Below are positions 48,494 to 53,399 of a DNA stretch of 64,000 bases, piece after piece. The stretch comes from Peromyscus leucopus (lineage: Eukaryota > Chordata > Mammalia > Rodentia > Cricetidae), in the NCBI RefSeq assembly GCF_004664715.2, contig NC_051065.1:146765487-146829486 (forward strand), given 5' to 3'. A model generated the notes under the pieces. That model saw only the letters and a list, made by a program, of their open reading frames with translations, made no database searches and was not told where the DNA came from. The translations under genes and the position numbers were made by a program. Positions within the stretch are counted from its first letter, which is position 1. The number at the start of each line of letters is the position of its first letter.

Positions 48494-50375
48494 GACTAAT
48501 TCTCAGCAGTAGGATTGCCTAGGGTGTGAAGAGAAGTGTGGATCCATGTGGCAGGTAGTAATCCAGCTGCCCAAGCGGGCTCTGGGCTTGGGCGTGTATC
48601 TGTGGGTGGTCTTCTTCCACTTGCTGTCTCAGGGCTTGGCGGCTCCCCTGCTCTGGCTCCTCACGCTTCTCCAAGTGCTCTGCGTGTGTGTGCAGAAGGG
48701 AGCCCAGGTTGCGTTTGCAGCTGCTTCTTCTGCGGCCCTTGGGGCCCATGCCTGTGGTGCTTACGTCTTCCTTCAGGGCTTGCTTGGTTCGCCCAGCTGG
48801 TGGGGAGTTGCGCGACCCTGCCTATATGGCTCTTCCGTGCTGTGCTAGAGACTCTGGCACGGATCCCGTTAATCCTGCTCTGTGAGCAGGCTGCTAGGTG
48901 GCTGGTGCAGGCAGGTGTGTGGGTAACCAGAGGCCTGGCTCGGGTATGGGGCATGGCAACGTTTGTCCAGCTGTGTGCCCACTCGCTCTTGGTTGGCGTG
49001 TGCCTGTGTATGCACATCTGCTTTTCGGCCATCAGCTCCAAGGTCCATGTGAGAGTGCACATACCCATGTGTTTCTCTCTGCCCGTGAGGGTCCATGTAC
49101 CCCTGAACCTGGGCATCAGAATGAGGCTACAGGGCAGGGGGCCTGGGGGTGCGGCGGTGGAAGCAGGAACACCTCAGGGGGAGACTGGGAAGGAACAGAA
49201 TCCCCGCAGGACCAGGAACCTCAAGCCTACAAGGAGAAGGGAGGTGTCGCGGAGCAGGAGTGAGCTCAGACCAGGTGGGTAAGTGGAGGGGCCATTCCTT
49301 GCCACTGGAACCTGTCCCCAGCTTTAGGGACAGCAGCTCCCCTGGTCAGGAGACTGGGCTTACAGCTGCTTCTCTTCTCATCCCAGTCAGTGCCCTGTAG
49401 CTGCCCCTCTCTTTCCCTCTGGGAAATCGGTGGTCCCTGGGGAAGGTCCAGGCAGAAAGGCAGAGGCAGCGTCTGGTTTTTGCCGTTTACACAAAGGCAG
49501 TATGGTTGCTCAAGGCAGCACCAGGCTGGGAGCCTTCTCCACACCACCCACCTCTCTTTGCACATCTCCCTTCCGGTCTGTGTGTCTTCGGCCCTTGGAG
49601 CAGCCTTTCTCCACTTCCTGTTTACCTTTCCTGGTGGGGTCTGTTTTTCTTCCACGTTCTCAGGTCAGTGGCTTCCTCAAGGCCTCCGTGGGGGCTGTCT
49701 TTTCTTACCAGGACCTCTTCCCTCAGCGCCCTACAGCCCCTGTGCCCCGATCTCCCAGGTGTGCTGTGCTCCACTGACTCCTAGCTCTCCCTGCAGTGGT
49801 CCCCAGTGCGGCTACGCTCATCATTGTGGTATGTGTGGGCTTCCTGGTGCTTATGGTCATCCTCGGCCTAGTGCGGATCCACTCCCTTCACCGCCGCGTC
49901 TCGGGAACTGGCGGACCCTCAGGGCCTTCCACTGACCCCAAAGACCCTGACCTCTTCTGGGATGACTCTGCTCTCACCATTATCGTGAACCCCATGGAGG
50001 TGAGTGGCCTGGAGGAATGAGGGGGCAAATACCCCCGATGAGGGTCCAGGCCCCAGGTGAAAGCTCTTGGTGCAGCTGCGGAGAGCATGGAGGAGGAAGG
50101 GTGAGATGCGGGAGGAGATGGGGAGGGACACCGCGGTGGTGCGTGCCTGCCTGCATTCGCGTCTTCAAGGAGAGGCTCTGCTTGTACCCACAATGCCGTT
50201 GAGCTCTTGTTCTCTCTGCCTCTGTCCTCTCCAGTCCTATCAGAACCAGCAGGCCGGTGTGGCGGGGGTAGCTGGTGGCCAGCAAGAGGAAGAGGACAGC
50301 AGCGACTCAGAGGCAGCGGACTCCCCCAGCAGCGATGAGAGACGCATCATTGAGAGCCCCCCACACCGCTACTGA
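18068..50375 (+). CDS. Clstn3: Calsyntenin-3 (alcadein-beta), 18 coding exons
   Basis: A type I membrane adhesion protein of the postsynaptic and neuroendocrine secretory membrane. The family is known to bind neurexins, promote synapse development, and carry cargo through kinesin light chain; it is cut by alpha- and gamma-secretase. Eighteen exons join in frame to 2871 nt (956 residues plus stop), the normal family length. Residues 1-20 are a signal peptide. About 29-246 are two cadherin repeats ([11 protein letters not shown] is the inter-repeat calcium motif). About 334-530 form the LNS/laminin-G module. About 848-868 are the membrane helix. A FWDDSAL kinesin-light-chain motif follows at about 896-902, then an acidic tail ending PPHRY. 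N-glycosylation motifs are NWT, NGT, NNT and NTS. All donors are GT and all acceptors AG. No damage is seen. Intron 16 hosts the Clstn3b start exon. Confidence 0.97.
18132..20376 (+). other. Clstn3: Clstn3 intron 1
   Basis: 2.2 kb with few transposons. A purine-rich G/A tract covers about 18712-18945. Three imperfect copies of a 19-22-bp unit built on CAGCCACAGGAG lie at 18956-19020. No extra coding exon is seen. Confidence 0.6.
18715..18734 (+). other. Potential G-quadruplex motif in intron 1
   Basis: Four G-runs of 5, 5, 3 and 4 bases separated by single A, A and T bases, on the transcribed-sense strand, about 580 nt after exon 1. This fits the canonical G3+N1-7 rule. Confidence 0.7.
20377..20499 (+). 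CDS. Clstn3: Clstn3 exon 2
   Basis: Residues 22-62, start of cadherin repeat 1 ([16 protein letters not shown]...). Acceptor GGCCAG, donor GCAG/GTAACT, phase 1 on both sides. Confidence 0.96.
20928..21123 (+). CDS. Clstn3: Clstn3 exon 3
   Basis: Residues 63-127, body of cadherin repeat 1 ([18 protein letters not shown], then [10 protein letters not shown]). Ends in phase 2 at CACAA/GTGAGG. Confidence 0.96.
21124..22958 (+). other. Clstn3: Clstn3 intron 3 with SINEs
   Basis: Contains an antisense ID/B4-type fragment (about 21255-21356; CTGGGGATGGAACCCACAAC), a (GT)n tract (22249-22285) and an antisense B1 (22325-22468). The rest is unremarkable. Confidence 0.65.
22325..22468 (-). repeat. B1 SINE, antisense
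   Basis: GGAGACAGGGTTTCTCTGTG, GACCAGGCTGGCCTCGAACT and GGAATTAAAGGCATGCGCTA are clear antisense B1 boxes. Confidence 0.9.
22959..23167 (+). CDS. Clstn3: Clstn3 exon 4
   Basis: Residues 128-197. Contains [20 protein letters not shown], the calcium-binding linker that ends repeat 1 and starts repeat 2. Ends in phase 1 at GACG/GTGAGC. Confidence 0.96.
23419..23568 (+). CDS. Clstn3: Clstn3 exon 5
   Basis: Residues 198-247, end of cadherin repeat 2 ([20 protein letters not shown], then the AYDCGKK motif). Ends in phase 1 at CAAG/GTGAGG. Confidence 0.96.
23785..23970 (+). CDS. Clstn3: Clstn3 exon 6
   Basis: Residues 248-309, the linker between the cadherin repeats and the LNS module ([20 protein letters not shown]...). 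Donor TGTG/GTGCGT is slightly weak but phase 1 fits the next exon. Confidence 0.95.
24373..24654 (+). CDS. Clstn3: Clstn3 exon 7
   Basis: Residues 310-403, start of the laminin-G/LNS module ([15 protein letters not shown]). It carries N-glycosylation motifs NWT and NGT. The largest coding exon; ends in phase 1 at AATG/GTGAGT. Confidence 0.96.
24655..25372 (+). other. Clstn3: Clstn3 intron 7 with antisense SINE pieces
   Basis: A T-rich tract (24788-24818) leads into one antisense SINE (to about 24897), with a second one at about 24925-25025. No coding content. Confidence 0.55.
25373..25485 (+). CDS. Clstn3: Clstn3 exon 8
   Basis: Residues 404-441 of the LNS module ([20 protein letters not shown]). 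Ends in phase 0 at GAGCAG/GTGGGA. Confidence 0.96.
25920..26075 (-). repeat. B1 SINE, antisense
   Basis: TTTTTCAAGACAAGGTTTCT, GACCAAGCTGGCCTCAAAGT and GGGATTAAAGGCATACACCA identify an antisense B1. Confidence 0.88.
27052..27256. repeat. (GA)n-(GT)n composite microsatellite
   Basis: A GAGAGA run (27052-27085) changes to a long GT-based array with AGGT and TATGT interruptions. Confidence 0.9.
27985..28040. repeat. (CCA)n trinucleotide repeat
   Basis: About 16 ACC/CCA units inside intron 8, with two CAT/CTC variants at the ends. Confidence 0.92.
28095..28203 (+). repeat. Intron 8 local duplication, copy 1
   Basis: Runs from TAGAGATGAGAGTCCTACAC through AGAAACCCACAGCTGTTAGT to GTGTGGAGGATGGGAT. 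Its partner is about 608 bp downstream in the same orientation. Confidence 0.85.
28702..28817 (+). repeat. Intron 8 local duplication, copy 2
   Basis: Matches copy 1 with a few substitutions and a small insertion (TTTTGTTTGGTCC against TTTGGCCC). The shared core AGAAACCCACAGCTGTTAGT is identical. Confidence 0.85.
29620..29782 (+). CDS. Clstn3: Clstn3 exon 9
   Basis: Residues 442-495 of the LNS module ([20 protein letters not shown]). Acceptor has a long C tract. Donor ACTG/GTGGGT, phase 1. Confidence 0.95.
30337..30390 (+). CDS. Clstn3: Clstn3 exon 10, 54-nt charged exon
   Basis: Residues 496-513 ([18 protein letters not shown]), a small lysine/glutamate-rich insert in an LNS loop with an NNT glycosylation motif. 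Both ends are phase 1, so skipping it would keep the frame. Confidence 0.93.
31023..31180 (+). CDS. Clstn3: Clstn3 exon 11
   Basis: Residues 514-566 ([20 protein letters not shown]...). The last strands of the LNS module. Acceptor CCCTAG, donor ATGAAG/GTATAG (unusual +4 to +6), phase 0. Confidence 0.95.
31311..31459 (+). CDS. Clstn3: Clstn3 exon 12
   Basis: Residues 567-615 ([20 protein letters not shown]...). Ends in phase 2 at GTCAA/GTGAGT before the largest intron (9.9 kb). Confidence 0.95.
35478..35520. repeat. (ATTC)n tetranucleotide repeat
   Basis: About ten ATTC units inside the old dispersed repeat at 35400-35765. Confidence 0.92.
39150..39186. repeat. Perfect 15-bp inverted repeat (hairpin)
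   Basis: Arms TACTATATTAAGCTA (39150-39164) and TAGCTTAATATAGTA (39172-39186) are exact reverse complements around a 7-nt loop. It abuts the sense B1 that follows. Confidence 0.9.
39190..39342 (+). repeat. B1 SINE, sense, left arm of inverted pair
   Basis: Near-complete B1 from GGCCGGGCAGTGGTGGCGCA to ACCCTGTCTCAAAAAACC. Confidence 0.93.
39369..39515 (-). repeat. B1 SINE, antisense, right arm of inverted pair
   Basis: Reads GGTTTTTCGAGACAGGGTTT to GGGATTAAAGGCGGTGCACC on the + strand. Only about 27 bp separate it from the sense B1. Confidence 0.92.
39655..40075. repeat. Rodent dispersed repeat with a poly-C block
   Basis: A repeat-like block (ATTGGTTGTAAACCCAAACA, CTGCCTCATCACTGCC) interrupted by a C-tract at about 39951-39993 with one A. 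I recall similar blocks in cricetid genomes but cannot name the family. The C-tract length may be an assembly estimate. Confidence 0.5.
40111..40250 (-). repeat. Antisense SINE (B1/B4-like)
   Basis: A T-tract then GATGCTGGGTCTTGCTATCT and CCTCCTGCCTCAGCCTCCTG. Diverged. Confidence 0.65.
40636..40778 (-). repeat. B1 SINE, antisense
   Basis: GACCAGGCTGGCCTCGAACT and GGGATTAAAGGCGTGCGCCA are consensus antisense B1 boxes. A second, older antisense SINE follows at about 40788-40890. Confidence 0.92.
41199..41346 (-). repeat. Antisense B1 just upstream of exon 13
   Basis: GTAGACCAGGTTGGCCTTGA and GGAATTAAAGGCATGCGCCA are clear. It ends about 50 bp before the exon 13 acceptor, so it sits next to the branch-point zone. 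Confidence 0.85.
41397..41623 (+). CDS. Clstn3: Clstn3 exon 13
   Basis: Residues 616-691 ([20 protein letters not shown]...). Acceptor TATATAG with a TCTTCTT tract; an antisense B1 ends about 50 bp upstream. Ends in phase 1 at ACAG/GTAGGG. Confidence 0.95.
41942..42112 (+). CDS. Clstn3: Clstn3 exon 14
   Basis: Residues 692-748 ([20 protein letters not shown]...). It has an NTS glycosylation motif. Ends in phase 1 at GCTG/GTCAGT. Confidence 0.95.
42138..42210. repeat. (GTGCGT)n-(GT)n microsatellite
   Basis: A hexamer-like GTGCGT array followed by pure GT, starting about 25 nt after exon 14. Confidence 0.95.
42943..43088 (+). CDS. Clstn3: Clstn3 exon 15
   Basis: Residues 749-797 ([20 protein letters not shown]...). 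Ends in phase 0 at GTGGAG/GTACCC. Confidence 0.95.
43496..43631 (+). CDS. Clstn3: Clstn3 exon 16
   Basis: Residues 798-842 ([20 protein letters not shown]...), the membrane-proximal stalk where secretase shedding is known to occur in the family. Ends in phase 1 (single A) at TCCA/GTACGT, the phase that the Clstn3b exon also uses. Confidence 0.95.
44108..44291 (+). repeat. B1 SINE, sense, with long poly-A tail
   Basis: From GATGCCGGGCGGTGGTGGCG to AAACCCTGTCTCGAAAAACC, then about 33 A. GAGAGA runs flank both sides (about 44091-44107 and 44292-44325), the likely target-site duplication. Confidence 0.92.
44742..45126. repeat. (TATC)n tetranucleotide array, about 385 bp
   Basis: Long blocks of pure CTAT/TATC broken by variants such as CCACCAATC, CTGTCTACC and CTACCTACC. 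Open frames here are repeat translations only. Confidence 0.95.
47880..48545 (+). promoter_or_regulatory. Clstn3b: Candidate Clstn3b promoter and 5' UTR
   Basis: A largely repeat-free block sits directly upstream of the Clstn3b start codon. It has an inverted CCAAT box (ATTGG, about 48249), a TTTGGCAAG half-site of the NFI type (about 48112) and adjoining nuclear-receptor half-sites (GGGTCAGGTCA, about 48138). A good donor-like GCTGCTG/GTAAGAG occurs near 48290, so a short non-coding first exon is possible. A (CA)n tract at 48449-48490 precedes the ATG. The start site is inferred, not observed. Confidence 0.45.
48449..48490. repeat. (CA)n microsatellite before the Clstn3b ATG
   Basis: About 21 CA units, ending about 55 bp before the Clstn3b start codon. 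Confidence 0.95.
48546..49274 (+). CDS. Clstn3b: Clstn3b (calsyntenin-3 beta) unique exon, frame broken
   Basis: The start exon of the adipocyte isoform. In mouse, CLSTN3-beta is an ER and lipid-droplet-contact protein of thermogenic fat, linked to S100b secretion and small multilocular droplets. The ATG begins [20 protein letters not shown], then leucine-rich hydrophobic segments up to [10 protein letters not shown]. The rest ([39 protein letters not shown], a basic end [14 protein letters not shown]) is in another frame (offset -1). One base is missing near 48786-48788; unrepaired, translation stops at TAG 48846-48848 after 100 codons. Donor CCAG/GTGGGT ends in phase 1 of the downstream frame and so joins exon 17. 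With one base restored the computed product is 357 residues. It could be a true loss, a polymorphism or a sequence error. Confidence 0.85.
49797..49999 (+). CDS. Clstn3: Clstn3 / Clstn3b shared exon 17 (membrane helix, kinesin motif)
   Basis: Residues 843-910. The membrane helix ([20 protein letters not shown]) is followed by a basic stop-transfer (RIHSLHRR) and [11 protein letters not shown], the kinesin-light-chain binding motif of calsyntenins. Begins TG after the acceptor CTGCAG, so it needs a phase-1 donor. Shared with the Clstn3b transcript. Confidence 0.96.
50235..50375 (+). CDS. Clstn3: Clstn3 / Clstn3b shared exon 18 (acidic tail, stop)
   Basis: Residues 911-956 ([20 protein letters not shown]... 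to PPHRY, then TGA). It has an acidic, serine-rich run (EEEDSSDSE). The start of this tail is the least conserved part compared with the human protein as I recall it. Confidence 0.95.
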   Translation, partial: SYQNQQAGVAGVAGGQQEEEDSSDSEAADSPSSDERRIIESPPHRY

Positions 50376-51130
50376 GGCTCCAACCCTGCCTGGAGGGAGG
50401 CCTGCCCTGGAGAGACAGGCACCCGGGAAAGAAAGGGAGAACGGCATTCCTCCCAGAGAAGAGAGACCAAGGGGAGACAGCGCTCTTGACGCGGAGGGCT
50501 CCTTCACGCTCAGAACCCGGCAGGCCCCGCAGGGGCTGCCCTCCTCCTCCAGCCTGCCCCTGCCTTGGGCTGCCCTTCCCCTGGCATTCTGCGGCGTCTG
50601 CCCTATCTGGCTGCGCTGGGAGAGGCTGGGTGACTTCGGCTGCCAGTCATGCACTGTATTGGGGAGGGGGACATTAACAGCCATGGTTGAGGTGGGAATG
50701 GGGTTGATTAGGAGCCTGCTGTGTGCCCATCCCACTCTGTCCTGTCCATTGGGCCTCCCTGCTTCCCTTAGGGTCCCCTCGCCTCCACTTCCATTTCACT
50801 CTGGGGATCCCTGCTCCCCCAACTCTTGTCCTCTTTTCCTCTCCTGCTTGACCAGTCCCGAGGTCCTACGGTCCCCGTCCCTTTCTCCATGGCCTGCTAG
50901 TGCCTAGGTTGTGGGGAAGGAGGAGGAGCGGGGCCCCCTGGGTGTATTATATATAGTGTATATTTTTTCAATGTTGTCGTGAGCACAGCTCCTGTGTTTC
51001 TGTGTGCAGCTCACAGCCTTGTATGTGTGCGTGTGTGTGGCATTGTCATGTCCTGGGGTGAGGGTAGGGGATGGGTGTGGTAAAGGAGGGGACACACCCT
51101 AGGGTTTTCAAATAAAACAACCAGAAAAGA
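50376..51130 (+). other. Clstn3: Clstn3 3' UTR
   Basis: About 750 nt of non-coding exon. It has an AT-rich block at 50944-50970 (GTATTATATATAGTGTATAT). It ends after the polyadenylation signal at 51111; the cleavage point is estimated, not seen. Confidence 0.75.
51111..51116 (+). terminator. Clstn3: Polyadenylation signal AATAAA for Clstn3 and Clstn3b
   Basis: A canonical AATAAA about 735 nt after the stop codon. A GT-rich stretch (two copies of TGTGTACCTGGCTGAC) follows 32-67 nt downstream and could serve as the downstream element. Confidence 0.85.
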
Positions 51131-51139
51131 GCTCTAGCC

Positions 51140-51570
51140 TGCTGTGTACCTGGCTGACACTGTGTACCTGGCTGACGCTGTGTGACTGTGGCCTCTCTGA
51201 CCTCAGAGGTCGTCTTAGGTCTCTGAGCAGGTTGAGGTGATATAGGGCAGGGCTGGCTCTGGCTGTCGTTTGGTGCCCTGGCTGTGGGAATCCCTAGGGT
51301 GGCAGGTCCCTGGGAAGGTAAGAACGGGGGATGGGGGGGGACACGACTCGCACTGTCCTCTCCCCTCTGCATCCTGGGAAAGAATGACGTAGCAGCATGG
51401 GCAAATGCCCAGTGCTCTCTGGGGACCCTGTCAGGTCCTCCTCACCATGTTCAACATCCCACCCCAAGCACGTCAGCTCCCTCCTGGAGAGTCTGAGGGA
51501 GGGGCTGGCAGTTCTGCTCTTTGCCACAAAGGGATCAGGGTTTGTTTGTTTGTTTTCTTTTTTCTTTCTT

Positions 51571-51634
<64 letters not shown>

Positions 51635-52180
51635 ACCAATCTGTGACTCAGGCCCCAGGGACCTCTGCTTTGCACCCCCCCCCCCCACGTGGCTGCTGAG
51701 TGGCCTTAGCTCTCTTCACACTGAACTGTTATGATGGCAGATTCTGGTCTGTCCTCAACCGTTTGGGCCATTGGTTCTCTGGCCTTGGTTGTCCCTAGGC
51801 CCCAGGTGGAGCTAATGAAGAGGAAATTGCTGCTATGGACACTATCCCTCCCGTACCGTCCCTGTCCAGGCAATAATACCAGGGCACCTTAGTTCCTCTC
51901 CGAAGAGCCTGTGACCTAGGGCATTAGCCTTTCCCTAGTTCTCCGTGGTCCTTTGTGGCATCGTGGGGTGGAGCTGGAGTTTTCTAGTCTACTGATGCTC
52001 CATTCACCTCTGCTCGCACTTGTACCAGGTGCCCTGGACCTAGCCTACAGTTCCAGCTCTCAGCTGTACGTTAATGGCTCCGCATGTATGTCTCTCACCC
52101 AGGTCTTTTTCTGTTTTGGTATTTCTACCTGTCTATTGGTATGAAGGCCTGGCATCTTCTGCCTCGAACTTAGCCTTTGC
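51140..52180. other. Intergenic sequence after Clstn3
   Basis: An 18-bp direct duplication (TGTGTACCTGGCTGAC-C, 51143-51178) and a T-tract (51548-51633, with about 66 uninterrupted T) stand out. No gene is recognised. Confidence 0.55.
51548..51633. repeat. Long poly-T tract
   Basis: TTTC units lead into about 66 consecutive T. The length may be imprecise in assembly. Confidence 0.9.
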
Positions 52181-52885
52181 CCAAACTGCAGTCATGGTTC
52201 CCTCATGGTTCCCTCTCCCTCGCCTTCCCATGCAGTGCGCTAATCCAGAAAGCTGGCAGTCAGTTTAGATTCCTTTTCTCAGCCATCCCCGTGTCCACAC
52301 GGTGACGAAACCTTGTCATGGCTTCCTCGGTTTTCTCAGACGTGTCCTGCTGCTGCTGTTGTCACACTGATGTGTGCTCTTCACCTTTGACCTGGTCTGT
52401 CCTGAGCCTCCCGCCTGCTCCGTCTCCTCTGACTTACTCCACTCTTGTTCACCTTTAGCTCTGGGCCTTGGTGGCCTTTCTAACACACACTGCCACCTGT
52501 GTCGTTCTCTTATTTGGGATAATCTTCCTTTCTGTCGCTGGTTGAGTCAGTCCCAGGTCCCCTGGCAGCCTCTCAGCCCCTCCCCCAACTGGCTTCTTTG
52601 CCGCCGCTACCCCTGCGTACTTGAATGCAGGGCACACGAACCCCTGGCGCTTCTGAGAGCTGCCCTGCTCTCTCTCGCCTCTCTGCCCTTGTCTGAACTG
52701 TTCCTTCTGCCTGGCATGTCTTTCCCCCGTTGGCTGCCTAACAGCCCTACTCATTATCGAAGGCTCCATGCAACTGCCTCTCCTAAGAAGTCTTCTGTGT
52801 TCAGATACCCTGAGGTCACACCTCCATGGCAGCACATGTATGTCTACCACATGGAGTCTCTGTATCCTCTGCAACTCGTGTAGGA
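52180..52885 (+). repeat. L2 LINE fragment, ancient
   Basis: CTGTTCCTTCTGCCTGGCAT, then TATCGAAGGCTCCATGCAAC and CTCCTAAGAAGTCTTCTGTG follow the order of the L2 3' region. A 169-codon open frame over it is therefore repeat-derived. Confidence 0.6.
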
Positions 52886-53242
52886 CCAGGCACAGACTAG
52901 GGGCGCCCAAATGATGCATGACGTGGTGGGTGATCCTCAGACTCAGAGAAGACAAGACGTACTGGGGAGAGAGGAGCTGCCTTGGTGACCCACTGGCCTG
53001 GGAAGTTAGGGGGTGGAAGGTGGCCCAGAAGATGCCCTGAAGTGTTGTTTGTATCTGTGACAACGCCGCATGGGAAGGAGCCTTCCGGCTGCTCCTGTCA
53101 TCCTTCAGAAGCCCAAGGTGAAGGTCAGAGGCTCAAGAGCACCGGAAGCTTTAATTGACAAGAGGGAGGAGAGGAAGGTCGGAGACCCTAGAAGTCAGGA
53201 CCGCAGACTTCAGACTCTTGTGTACTCTTTGGAGAATTAAAG

Positions 53243-53384
<142 letters not shown>

Positions 53385-53399
53385 AATAGAATTATCAAG

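Larger units (their letters stand above)
43632..49796 (+). other. Clstn3: Clstn3 intron 16, host of the Clstn3b promoter
   Basis: 6.2 kb. It has a sense B1 with long poly-A (44108-44291), a TATC array (44742-45126), unique sequence (45.2-46.4 kb) with a small duplication near 46050-46136, an antisense B2-type SINE (about 46490-46650), an L1 3'-end-like tail (about 46800-46980), unique sequence (47.4-48.45 kb), a (CA)n tract (48449-48490), and then the Clstn3b exon. Confidence 0.65.

Noticed and set aside
48661..49116. Minus-strand 151-codon frame over the Clstn3b exon
   Set aside because: A shadow of the GC-rich sense exon; no family and no splice support.
48536..49282. A 248-codon open frame covering the whole Clstn3b exon
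   Set aside because: Its first codon is GTG, not ATG. Its first part is out of frame with the conserved-looking hydrophobic N-terminus that starts at ATG 48546. Only its second half is the real Clstn3b frame.
49390..49935. Plus-strand 181-codon frame
   Set aside because: Runs through intron 16 into exon 17 in the wrong frame.
50275..50907. Plus-strand 210-codon frame
   Set aside because: Overlaps exon 18 in another frame and continues in the 3' UTR; no independent support.
52374..52883. Plus-strand 169-codon frame
   Set aside because: Lies on an L2-like repeat and has no domain.
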